From positions 59,622 through 123,621 of the forward strand of contig CAZWDO010000012.1 of NCBI GenBank assembly GCA_964632485.1: a stretch of DNA of 64,000 bases, given 5' to 3'. A model generated the notes under the pieces. It worked only from the letters and a program-made list of their open reading frames with translations. It did not search any database and had not been told where the DNA came from. This document shows, piece after piece, positions 35,481-44,174 of the stretch; the first letter of the stretch is position 1; each line of letters opens with the position of its first letter. The translations under genes and the position numbers were made by a program. The DNA comes from CAZWDO01 sp964632485 [NCBI: uncultured bacterium]. Its GTDB lineage: Bacteria > JAGOEH01.

Positions 35481-38396
35481 ATGCCACCCAATTTGCAACT
35501 TTTTAAGTATCTGCTTACTCAATCCGAAATCGTCGGTTCCGATAATCGAAATCCGATCACGATTGATGACCCGGATAAAATTTTTTTAATTCAACAGGGC
35601 GCCGCTGATCTGTTTTGGGTTGATATGCCAACCGACGGAACACTTGCCGACCGTCATTTTTTATTTCGCTGCGATGAACAGGGATTAATTATGCCTCTCC
35701 TGGGTGGTGATGGTCTCGGTTCTCAATTTCAAGTGAAGGTCGTTGGTGTAGGTAATTGCCGGATAGCTATATTGAGCGCGGATTTATTCTTCGGCGCAAT
35801 TATTGATGAGAGATGGAAAAAAGATGCCGCTGCATTGATCGATCCGTGGATTGTCGCGCTCAATAACGCCCTCTCTCGGACGATTATCCCCCGGCCTAAA
35901 GCGGTTAATATCCCGGAAGATACCGATCAATTTTTATTCGAGCCGCATATATTTTACTCTGCTCATCATGATATAGTCTGGTGTAGCCGTTTGCAAAACC
36001 AGGCGTTGGTTTTAGGCCTTGAATATTTGATAAGCGATCGGGAAATCCTTTTCCCCCTTACTCCCGCAAACTGGATCACTGTCCAGCAACCCACGGAATC
36101 TTCCCTGTTTAAAACGGAGAATATTCTTGCCGATAGCGGATTACGGTATAGCATTCATACCTGGCATCAACTTTTTATAAGCTGTTTTGCAATGAATCTG
36201 ACAATAGACCTGGTCGATGAAATTAATTATCTCAAAAATACGGCCCATTTTCGTTCGCAGTTGATGAAGAAGTCTATGTCTGATTTGACGACAATTTTGG
36301 ACATGCCTCATCCAGCTTCGGCGTTCCATGATAACGACTCTCTGAAATGGGCATTTAGCCGGGTTTGCCAGGCAGCTCATATCGATGTTATGATTCCTAA
36401 ACATTTTGACTCTCAAAAATATGAAAATCCCCTGAAAGCATTGATAAATAGTCTTGATATCCGATATCGCAGAATTTACGCCGATCACGACTGGTGGCGA
36501 TTTGATCATGGTCCGTTGCTGGCTTTTTTAAAAGAAGATTCGCGGCCTGTAGCCATTGTTCCTTCTTCTTTAGGCCAATATGAACTCTGTATCCAGGGCG
36601 AACTCCGGGCGTATCGGTTAACCCGGGTAACGGCTGAACTCCTTGCCCCTGCCATGTACCAGTTCTATCGCACCTTCTCGTTGCAAAAAATAGGGATTGT
36701 CGAACTTTTCAAATTCAGTATTCGCGGATTTGCCCATGATTTTCAACTGATTCTCGGATTAGGTACGTTGGGGGGATGGCTGAGTGTTTTAACTCCTTTT
36801 CTTTTTGGGATCGTTTATGATCATCTGATTCCTTCCGCCGAGCGCTCTCAACTTTTAATAGTAGTTTTAGCATTGATCCTCGGGGGAGTTTCCTCTGCGA
36901 TTTTTCAGATTATCCGAAGTATGTTTATGATGAGGGTTGAATATGTTTCTGATATTTCGTTGCAAACTGCAATCATGGATCGGATTTTAAAATTACCGGC
37001 ATATTTTTTCCGCGATTACAGCGCGGGAAATCTGGCTACTCGCGCCAACGCCATTAATACAATCCGTCAATTAGCCGCTGGAACAACGATAACAACTATC
37101 CTGAATTCACTTTTCGCCGGGTATTATTTTTTTCTGCTCTATTATTATTCTCCCGGATTGATCGGTTGGTCGGTTTTTTTGATTCTCACCGGAATGTTAA
37201 TCCGGGCATTGTTTGGCTGGAGACAAATTAAATATATGCGCGCAACTCAGGAGTTGCTTCAGAAGCATCAGGGATTTATCTTTCAACTAATCAACGGAAT
37301 CGCAAAGATTCGCGCTTCAAATGCCCATCAAAATGCTTTTTCCGTTTGGGCAGCGCTTTTCCACAGATTGCGGACGGAGGCCTGTCAGGCTGCCAAAATC
37401 CAAAATATAAGCGGAATATTCTTCGCCCTTTTTCCCTTGCTCACTTCGATTGTCCTGTTTTATCAAATCAGCCGCATTTATCATAGCAGCGAACTCTCGA
37501 CCGGTATCATCCTGGCTTTTATCACCGGATTCAATATTTTGATTGCTTCATTTCTTCAAATTGTGGCGTCTTTTCAACAATTATTGCAGGCGATTCCTCT
37601 ATATGAATCTGCCCGGCCAATATTGGAAACCCTGCCAGAGTCCACCGATGAAAAAATGATAATCGACCATTTAAACGGCGAAATTGAAATCTCTCATATT
37701 AATTTCAGATATCATCCGGACTTTCCGGTTGTCTTGGATGATATCAATCTGCATATTTTCCCGGGGGAATTTGTTGCGTTCGTGGGTTCTTCAGGTTCGG
37801 GTAAATCTACCTTGTTCCGTCTTCTACTGGGGTTTGAAAAACCGGTATCCGGTTCGATCTATTATGACGGTGTGGATATGGAAAAAATTGATACAACGTC
37901 ATTACGACGTCAAATGGGAGTAGTTTTGCAAAGCAGTCGATTGTTAAGCGGTTCGATTCTGGATAATTTGATCGGGGCGGCTCCTGATTTGACTCTGGAA
38001 GATGCCTTGTTAGCTGTAAAAATGGCCGGGTTGGCCGAAGATATTGAAAAAATGCCGATGGGAATGCAAACACTGATCATGGAAGGTGGAGGCGCTTTTT
38101 CCGGGGGCCAGCGTCAACGTCTAATGATCGCCCGCGCGATTATCCAACGTCCCCGGATTATCCTGATGGACGAAGCAACCAGCGCTCTCGATAACCGGAC
38201 CCAGGAGATCGTTAGCGAATCGTTGGCCGGATTGCATTGCACTCGCATTGTCATCGCCCATCGCCTGAGCAGCATTATCAAAGCAGATAAAATATTTGTC
38301 ATGCAAAATGGTCGAATTATCGAAACCGGTAATTATGAGCAATTGATGCTCAATAAAGGCTCATTTTACAAATTAGCTATGCGGCAACAGGTATAG
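35481..38396 (+). CDS. NHLM second ABC transporter permease/ATPase
   Basis: A 971-residue ABC half-transporter of the second NHLM type, which partners the C39 exporter. ATG 35481 (GGAG 7 nt upstream) is preferred over the in-frame TTG at 35463. The N-terminal 400 residues are a large non-catalytic region (early part FLIQQGAADLFWVDMPTDG resembles a cyclic-nucleotide-binding-like fold) with no C39 Cys/His pair. The membrane domain spans about 420-700. The ATPase has GSSGSGKSTLFRLLLGF, FSGGQRQRLMIARAI, IILMDEATSALDN and VIAHRLSSI. It closes the export operon, and cysK begins 109 nt later. Confidence 0.92.
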   Translation: MPPNLQLFKYLLTQSEIVGSDNRNPITIDDPDKIFLIQQGAADLFWVDMPTDGTLADRHFLFRCDEQGLIMPLLGGDGLGSQFQVKVVGVGNCRIAILSADLFFGAIIDERWKKDAAALIDPWIVALNNALSRTIIPRPKAVNIPEDTDQFLFEPHIFYSAHHDIVWCSRLQNQALVLGLEYLISDREILFPLTPANWITVQQPTESSLFKTENILADSGLRYSIHTWHQLFISCFAMNLTIDLVDEINYLKNTAHFRSQLMKKSMSDLTTILDMPHPASAFHDNDSLKWAFSRVCQAAHIDVMIPKHFDSQKYENPLKALINSLDIRYRRIYADHDWWRFDHGPLLAFLKEDSRPVAIVPSSLGQYELCIQGELRAYRLTRVTAELLAPAMYQFYRTFSLQKIGIVELFKFSIRGFAHDFQLILGLGTLGGWLSVLTPFLFGIVYDHLIPSAERSQLLIVVLALILGGVSSAIFQIIRSMFMMRVEYVSDISLQTAIMDRILKLPAYFFRDYSAGNLATRANAINTIRQLAAGTTITTILNSLFAGYYFFLLYYYSPGLIGWSVFLILTGMLIRALFGWRQIKYMRATQELLQKHQGFIFQLINGIAKIRASNAHQNAFSVWAALFHRLRTEACQAAKIQNISGIFFALFPLLTSIVLFYQISRIYHSSELSTGIILAFITGFNILIASFLQIVASFQQLLQAIPLYESARPILETLPESTDEKMIIDHLNGEIEISHINFRYHPDFPVVLDDINLHIFPGEFVAFVGSSGSGKSTLFRLLLGFEKPVSGSIYYDGVDMEKIDTTSLRRQMGVVLQSSRLLSGSILDNLIGAAPDLTLEDALLAVKMAGLAEDIEKMPMGMQTLIMEGGGAFSGGQRQRLMIARAIIQRPRIILMDEATSALDNRTQEIVSESLAGLHCTRIVIAHRLSSIIKADKIFVMQNGRIIETGNYEQLMLNKGSFYKLAMRQQV

Positions 38397-38505
38397 GGTC
38401 TAAATTTAAAATGATTGGAATCAGCCTTGCAAAAAAATGAAAATGATTGCAAGATAATGGTTTGTTTGATATTCGTACTCTTAATAACAGTTTAAGGAGG
38501 AATCC

Positions 38506-39432
38506 ATGCGTATTGCGCAGGAAATGACGGAATTAATCGGGAATACACCGATGCTTAAGCTGAAGCGGTTTGCCGAATCGTTTCCCGCTCATCTATATCT
38601 TAAGCTTGAGATGTTCAATCCCCAATCCAGCGTCAAGGATCGGATTGCCTTTGCGATGATTGAGGATGCTGAACAAAAAGGATTACTTAAATCGGATAGC
38701 GTTATTATTGAGCCTACCAGTGGCAATACCGGGATTGGTTTAGCGTTTGTGGCCGCTGTTAAAGGATACCGAATAATATTGACAATGCCGGAATCGATGA
38801 GCATTGAACGGCGGAAATTATTGCGAATACTCGGAGCAGAGTTGATACTTACTCCCGCGGATAAAGGGATGACGGGCGCTATTAAAAAGGCAACTGAACT
38901 TGCGGCACAGATTCCAAATTCGTTCATTCCGCAGCAATTTGAGAACCCGGCTAATCCGGAAACTCATCGGCGGACTACTGCGGAAGAGATTTGGCGTGAT
39001 ATGGATGGCTGCATCGATATTTTTGTGGCGGGTGTTGGAACTGGCGGTACGATAACCGGTGTCGGTTCATTTCTGAAAGCCAGAAACCCTGATATTCAGA
39101 TAGTGGCAGTTGAACCGTTCGGTTCAGCAGTTCTTTCCGGGGGGAAGGCGGGGCCCCATAAAATTCAAGGAATCGGCGCAGGGTTTGTGCCGGCAGTTTT
39201 TGATCGATCAATAATTGATGATATCATTCAGGTTCTTGATGACGATGCTGGACAAACGGCCCGAAGGGTAGCTCAAACGGACGGGTTGCTCATTGGCATT
39301 TCGGCCGGCGCCAATTTGTGGGCCGCATCGGAGTTAGCGAAACGTCCCGTAAATAAGGGGAAAAATATTGTAACAGTTATGTGTGATAGTGGAGAGCGTT
39401 ATTTAAGCTCCTGGTTGTTTGAAAATCAATAA
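38506..39432 (+). CDS. cysK: Cysteine synthase A (O-acetylserine sulfhydrylase)
   Basis: Makes cysteine from O-acetylserine and sulfide with PLP. The 308-residue protein has the PLP lysine in [15 protein letters not shown], the substrate loop [20 protein letters not shown], the phosphate-binding [12 protein letters not shown] and the C-terminal [11 protein letters not shown]. It has a strong AAGGAGG ribosome site. It is the first gene after the RiPP export operon, on the same strand; there is no obvious terminator between them, so partial read-through is possible. The supply of cysteine for the Cys-rich peptide is a tempting but unproven link. Confidence 0.94.
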   Translation: MRIAQEMTELIGNTPMLKLKRFAESFPAHLYLKLEMFNPQSSVKDRIAFAMIEDAEQKGLLKSDSVIIEPTSGNTGIGLAFVAAVKGYRIILTMPESMSIERRKLLRILGAELILTPADKGMTGAIKKATELAAQIPNSFIPQQFENPANPETHRRTTAEEIWRDMDGCIDIFVAGVGTGGTITGVGSFLKARNPDIQIVAVEPFGSAVLSGGKAGPHKIQGIGAGFVPAVFDRSIIDDIIQVLDDDAGQTARRVAQTDGLLIGISAGANLWAASELAKRPVNKGKNIVTVMCDSGERYLSSWLFENQ

Positions 39433-39568
39433 TTCAAATTATATAATGTGGATCAGGCTTTAATAAAAATTATATTTTTTTGGCTACTCTATTCAAAGAA
39501 AGTAGGAAAAGAGATTAAATGTTGCGTAAAGAATATTCGCTAAGTGTTTATTCCTGATGTGATTAAAT

Positions 39569-40405
39569 TCAGTAATTCACAATTTTCCATACCCCTTGTG
39601 AGAGATAGTTTAAACGGGGTAGCCCCATTTCTGCTAATCGTTTCAATGCAGTTGTAAAATAGCCGTCTATTCCTTCAGGTGAATGACAATCAGAATTTAA
39701 TACCATGGGTATGTCAAGTTGCGCGCAACGTTCTATAATCCAGGGAGATGGATAGAGTTCAGGGTAGCGTTGACGGGCGATTCCTCCGGTGTTTATTTCC
39801 ACAACGCAGGTGGATTTTCTTATCACTTGCAGACATTGTTCGACTTGCTCCTGATAGAAAGGATCTCTTTCATTGAAAAATGGGGACGATATATTGTTTT
39901 TTTTAATCAGATCAAGATGGCCAATAATTGTTGGCGGAGCTTCAATAACCATCGTTTTAATCCGTTGATAATACTCCTTGATAGCTGCATTAATATTCCC
40001 GCCGAACGATTCAGTAATTCCCTGTTGTAATTCCATAGGATCATTATCCACGCACCAGCGGTAACCACTCGAATATTCGCCCAGAAAATGGACTGAACCC
40101 AGTGTATAATCCAGGTCATATTGATCGAAATCATGGATAGATTGGAGGTCGGGAATAAAATCAATTTCCAGACCGATGAGGATTTCAATCTGATCTTGAT
40201 ATTTAATTTTAAGGTGTTTCAATACGCGCAGATATTCGTTGAAACGTTCCCGTGGCATCGTCCAGTTTGTGGGAAATGGCGCTGGCGCGTGGGATGTGAA
40301 TCCGAGAACTAAAAAATTCCGTTTAATTGCCATCTGGACGTAATCTTCAGGGGAACCGTCGCCATCGCAAAAATGGCTGTGGGTATGATAGTTAGTCCAT
40401 TTCAT
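39569..40405 (-). CDS. PHP-family histidinol-phosphatase-like hydrolase
   Basis: A 278-residue metallohydrolase of the PHP superfamily (HisK/HisJ type). Metal-site motifs are NYHTHSHFCDGDGSPEDYV at the start, GFTSHAPAP, GLEIDFIPD, LGSVHFLG, IIGHLDLIKK, VEINTGGIARQ and LNSDCHSPEGID. HisK-type enzymes remove phosphate from histidinol phosphate; no other his gene is near, so the true substrate is uncertain. It overlaps the stop region of the upstream FAD oxidoreductase by 4 nt and is the last gene of that operon. Confidence 0.85.
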   Translation of the reverse strand: MKWTNYHTHSHFCDGDGSPEDYVQMAIKRNFLVLGFTSHAPAPFPTNWTMPRERFNEYLRVLKHLKIKYQDQIEILIGLEIDFIPDLQSIHDFDQYDLDYTLGSVHFLGEYSSGYRWCVDNDPMELQQGITESFGGNINAAIKEYYQRIKTMVIEAPPTIIGHLDLIKKNNISSPFFNERDPFYQEQVEQCLQVIRKSTCVVEINTGGIARQRYPELYPSPWIIERCAQLDIPMVLNSDCHSPEGIDGYFTTALKRLAEMGLPRLNYLSQGVWKIVNY

Positions 40406-41553
40406 TTAAGTAGTTCATCCTTTTTGAAATCACGTTGCATAGAGAGATGGGCAAAAATTTCAGGATCGATCAGGGGTTGGCCAGTGAGTAGGAATTGCGA
40501 AAAATTTTGGGCCAGCCCAGGGCCGAGCATTAGTCCCTGTCCACAGGTTCCGCCTAACAGCCAGACGCTTTCGCAAGGGTGAGCGCGATCGGCGATTGGG
40601 ATACCGTCGGGAGTATTCGGATAGGAACCGCGCCAGGTGCGGCGGATATAAATATCTTTAAGAATCGGCATGACGCGGATCATGCGGCGGGCGATAACAG
40701 GCATAAAATGCGAGGTTTCGCCCAAAGTATAAAGGGATTGTGACGGAGTATAGCAAAAAATGAAAGCGCCCACTCGGTTTTGGATAAAATAGAAGTTTTT
40801 GGATTCACCCTCCTCATCGGGGCTCATGTCCACGATCATCGTCTGCAACAGGGGTTGATAGGGTGCAGAGATACCCGCTTCATGGCTGTCGGGATAGACG
40901 GGAATGTCAAGTCCCAGACGTTGGCCCAGTGGCCGGATGGCGGAACCGTTGGCGAGAACTGTGTGCCCGGCTGACCATTTTTCTGTGCCGCATCGTATTT
41001 CAGTCAGACGCCGGCCCATTACCGTGAATTCTGTAATTTCATGGTTGAATAAAAAATCCACTCCATTGTTTCGCGCCCGGCTGTAGAAGGTGTAAGCAGA
41101 TTTTAACGGCGAAATATTGATGTCATCAGGACAATACATTCCTCCCAGATAAAGGGAAGACTGGATTGTTGGGACAATTCTTTGAAGTTCATCCGATGTA
41201 AGTAGTTCTATATTGATACCGTTTTCACGGATAACCTGGCTGGAGCGTTTAAGAGCTTCCATTTCGCTTTGCTGACGGGCTATATAGAGATACCCGCCTT
41301 TTTGCAGTTCAAAATCTGCCAGCCCTTCTGTTTCCCATTCTTTATACAATTTGATAGATTGACGGCATAGTTTTACTTTGACGGTTTCGGAGTGGGATGC
41401 CCGTACTCCGCCAATGGCAGCCTTATTGTTGCCTTGTCCAGGCGCAGACAAACGCTCGAGGACCAGTACCCGTTGTTTTGCTTCACTCAGAAACCAGGCC
41501 AAAGGGAGTCCTAAACTTCCGGCGCCGATGATGATATAATCATAAGTCCTCAT
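40402..41553 (-). CDS. FAD-dependent amine oxidoreductase (DadA/SoxB-like subunit)
   Basis: A 383-residue flavoprotein of the D-amino-acid / sarcosine oxidase beta family. It starts with the Rossmann loop DYIIIGAGSLGLPLAWFLSE and ends RTWRGSYPNTPDGIPIADR plus GGTCGQGLMLGPGLAQNF, the second FAD contact. It overlaps the preceding multi-domain gene by 14 nt; together they resemble the two larger subunits of bacterial sarcosine oxidase, opine oxidase, HCN synthase or PRODH-type amine dehydrogenases, which oxidise secondary amines or imino acids. Substrate cannot be told. Confidence 0.85.
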   Translation of the reverse strand: MRTYDYIIIGAGSLGLPLAWFLSEAKQRVLVLERLSAPGQGNNKAAIGGVRASHSETVKVKLCRQSIKLYKEWETEGLADFELQKGGYLYIARQQSEMEALKRSSQVIRENGINIELLTSDELQRIVPTIQSSLYLGGMYCPDDINISPLKSAYTFYSRARNNGVDFLFNHEITEFTVMGRRLTEIRCGTEKWSAGHTVLANGSAIRPLGQRLGLDIPVYPDSHEAGISAPYQPLLQTMIVDMSPDEEGESKNFYFIQNRVGAFIFCYTPSQSLYTLGETSHFMPVIARRMIRVMPILKDIYIRRTWRGSYPNTPDGIPIADRAHPCESVWLLGGTCGQGLMLGPGLAQNFSQFLLTGQPLIDPEIFAHLSMQRDFKKDELLK

Positions 41554-43639
41554 GAGAAACCTCTATTTCGTTCTGACTCGATCGGTATTGGGCAAACTCT
41601 TGTAAGGGTATTTCCATTAAAAATGGGCGGGGTTGATTGCGGACAATCGATTCAGGGACGATTTTTTTTTGCTGTAAGGTTTGTAGGATCACATCCTGGC
41701 ACGATTTTCCCCCGCATCCACCCATGGTAACGCGCTGCATTGTTTTCATGAAATTAATATCTGTGATTCCTTCATCGATTATTTTTTCTACTTCTTCAAG
41801 GGTCACATGCTCGCAGCGGCAGATAAAGTGAGGTAACGGTTGATACGGATTATCGGAAATTTCAAGCCAATGAAGTTGAGGGTCGAAAAGCTGTATTCCT
41901 GCTGCGCGCAGAGCGATTGACTCCTCAGCTTTGATTTCCAGCAATTGGCGTTTCCGATCCGGGGGACGGTTAAAAATGCGTATTAAAATGCCATCGCCAA
42001 TTATATTGCCCAGGTAGTCGGTTAATTTCAGTGTATCGCCTGTCTTAATAAAATCGCAGCTTAATTCATAAGGGATATAAACCAGGCAGCTCTTTTCGGT
42101 TTTCTTGAACAAAGTGATAGCCAGTCCGGGACAATTGACAACACAGCGGAAACATCCAATGCACGGGTGAGGATTCAGTTGAGGGGGAGCGGCAATGTCC
42201 GCTTCCGGGATAACGATGGATTTTTGCGGGCAAAGTGTGGAGCATGGATTGCAGGGAATGCTTTGGTAACAATGCAAAATGGGTTGAAACCCCGGTTCTG
42301 CGGAGATTGGGTAGTGGAGTTCGATGCAAGCGCCGGGGCGGCTTTTCAGCGCGTCCATTTTATCTTTCCATTGAGGGTTATCATAATCGCTGAGATTCAA
42401 GTCGCGGGCAATCTGAGCGGCGGCGATTTTCCCCCCGAAAAATGCGGCGCTGGCCTCGGCAATTTCCTGGGCATCTCCCGCTGAATAGCATGACAATCCA
42501 TATTGGCGCGCTTTTTGAGCCAATTCATCGATGGGGTTGAGTCCCACCCCGATTAATACCGCATCGACAGCTAAAAGTTTTTCCGTGCCTGGGATCGGTT
42601 GGAATTGGGAGTCAACCTCTACAATTTCAGCAAATTCTACGCGCTCCTGGCCATAACACGCTTTGATGGAGTGATGGGTGAGCAGGGGGACACCCAGTCT
42701 TCGGATTTTATCTCGGTGGACCAGATAGCCGCTGATTTTGGATTGAGCTTCTATGACGGCAACAACTTCAATGCCGGCTTGCAGGGCATGATAGGCCGCT
42801 ATAAGGCCGACGTTGCCTCCGCCGACAACTAACACCCGTTTCGCGGCTTTAATCAAATCACGGTTGACTAATGTCTGAAATGCTCCGGCACCATATATAT
42901 TTGGCAGACAAGCGCCTGGAAAACTCAGCATTTTCTCGCGCGCTCCCGTCGCATTGAGCATTACACGCGGCTCAATCAACGTATAGCCTTGCGGAGAAAT
43001 TGCGCCAGCTTTTTTATCCTCAAAAACGGCCGCTATAGTCGTTTGGGTTAATACGCGAATGTTTTGGTAGCGCGCAATTTCATTTCTGATTTTTTTGGCA
43101 ATCTCTGTGCCACGCGTACCCGCATAACAATCTTCAATAGAACCAAAAAATTGATGGGTCTGCAATGTTAGTTTGCCTCCCGGTTCCGCCTTGTCATCGG
43201 CAATAATGATCGAGAGAGGAAAATCAGCCAGATATAATGCCGCCGATAACCCTGCTGGCCCTCCGCCCACAATGAGTACATCACAGCTTAGCTTTCGGGG
43301 TTCACCCAATAGAATATTGTTAACCGCTTTTGATTCGATCAAAGGTTTTCCAATCAACCGCGATAATCTCATTCCTGCCGTAATCGGTGTAATACAGCCC
43401 TTCACCGGCAATTGGTCCGCTATGATCAGGCATTGAGAGCATTGACCGTTTGCGCAAAATAATCCCTGGGGCAAATTGTCTTTGGGATGTCGATTTAAAA
43501 TGTCGATTCCATTGGCCATTAAAGCTGATGTGATCATCGAATCCTTGCGCGCTTGCAACGGTTGGTCTTCAAAATAAAATGTAACCCAATCGGTTTGTGG
43601 GATATTTAAAATTGGGTGCTCTGATAAATAATTATTCAT
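41540..43639 (-). CDS. Fused 2Fe-2S / FAD-NAD(P) / ferredoxin / Bfd oxidoreductase (SoxA/HcnAB/OoxA-like)
   Basis: A 699-residue electron-transfer protein. An N-terminal plant-type 2Fe-2S segment (FCANGQCSQC, about 60-72) is followed by a two-dinucleotide reductase with FAD loop LIVGGGPAGLSAALYLADF (about 122) and NAD(P) loop VLVVGGGNVGLIAAYHAL (about 270). A ferredoxin insert carries two 4Fe-4S-type motifs, CNPCSTLCP and CIGCFRCVVNCP (about 470-510). The C-terminus has a Bfd-like motif CRCEHVTLEEV with CGGKSC. In characterised relatives these functions are spread over several subunits. It would pass electrons from the SoxB-like subunit encoded next. Ribosome site GAGGA; promoter at 43662-43689. 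Confidence 0.85.
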   Translation of the reverse strand: MNNYLSEHPILNIPQTDWVTFYFEDQPLQARKDSMITSALMANGIDILNRHPKDNLPQGLFCANGQCSQCLIIADQLPVKGCITPITAGMRLSRLIGKPLIESKAVNNILLGEPRKLSCDVLIVGGGPAGLSAALYLADFPLSIIIADDKAEPGGKLTLQTHQFFGSIEDCYAGTRGTEIAKKIRNEIARYQNIRVLTQTTIAAVFEDKKAGAISPQGYTLIEPRVMLNATGAREKMLSFPGACLPNIYGAGAFQTLVNRDLIKAAKRVLVVGGGNVGLIAAYHALQAGIEVVAVIEAQSKISGYLVHRDKIRRLGVPLLTHHSIKACYGQERVEFAEIVEVDSQFQPIPGTEKLLAVDAVLIGVGLNPIDELAQKARQYGLSCYSAGDAQEIAEASAAFFGGKIAAAQIARDLNLSDYDNPQWKDKMDALKSRPGACIELHYPISAEPGFQPILHCYQSIPCNPCSTLCPQKSIVIPEADIAAPPQLNPHPCIGCFRCVVNCPGLAITLFKKTEKSCLVYIPYELSCDFIKTGDTLKLTDYLGNIIGDGILIRIFNRPPDRKRQLLEIKAEESIALRAAGIQLFDPQLHWLEISDNPYQPLPHFICRCEHVTLEEVEKIIDEGITDINFMKTMQRVTMGGCGGKSCQDVILQTLQQKKIVPESIVRNQPRPFLMEIPLQEFAQYRSSQNEIEVSHEDL

Positions 43640-43661
43640 AGTTTATCCTCTTTTTTCGTTT

Positions 43662-43689
43662 ATTATAGATTTTTTTTTGCGTTTTGCAA
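43662..43689 (-). promoter_or_regulatory. Sigma70-type promoter of the amine-oxidoreductase operon
   Basis: On the minus strand TTGCAA (43689-43684), 16 bases, TATAAT (43667-43662), 23 nt upstream of the ATG at 43639. Confidence 0.6.
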
Positions 43690-43728
43690 GTTTTTTTGCA
43701 TAAATTCTTAGAAATAGAAAATTTTTGC

Positions 43729-43756
43729 TTGACTTTTACTCTTTTTAGTTTAAATT
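43729..43756 (+). promoter_or_regulatory. Probable promoter of the 69-residue gene
   Basis: TTGACT (43729-43734), 16 bases, TAAATT (43751-43756), followed by the small gene at 43794. Confidence 0.45.
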
Positions 43757-43793
43757 TTTAATAAGCTAATCAAACATCCGACCAGGAGACCCA

Positions 43794-44003
43794 TTGCTGC
43801 GGAATCAAGATAAATCAAATGCCGAAATAAATTCCCTGATTGAAGAATTTGTTACATTGTTGAATCGGTTACCCCGAAATCAACAAAGTCTGATTCTTGA
43901 CATGATTAATTTCCTCGACCTATTTATTCAACATTTTTCCAAAGAAGAGCTACAGATTTTATTGGCCTTTTTAAAAGAACGGGTAGTTACTAAGGTTAAA
44001 TAG
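43794..44003 (+). CDS. Small helical hypothetical protein, TTG start
   Basis: A 69-residue protein that I do not recognise. It is read from a TTG 6 nt after AGGAG, with a promoter-like sequence upstream. The sequence is amphipathic and helical (EEFVTLLNRLPRNQQSLILD, then EELQILLAFLKERV), leucine-rich and without signal peptide or cysteines, which would suit a small dimerising or regulatory protein. It stands alone between two minus-strand genes. The good ribosome site makes it more than chance, but it is short. Confidence 0.5.
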   Translation: MLRNQDKSNAEINSLIEEFVTLLNRLPRNQQSLILDMINFLDLFIQHFSKEELQILLAFLKERVVTKVK

Positions 44004-44174
44004 AGTTCTTAAACATTGAATTTATTTTCCACTTCCAGCATCAAATGTTGATTTATGTTTTTTCCGTTTATAAGGAGGATCAGTTGGGTTATCACTTTTC
44101 TTTGGTAGGAAGGCTTGATCAATGGATTTTTCGAGGTGGACCATTATTGTAGAATGATGTTTGTTACCATTTTT

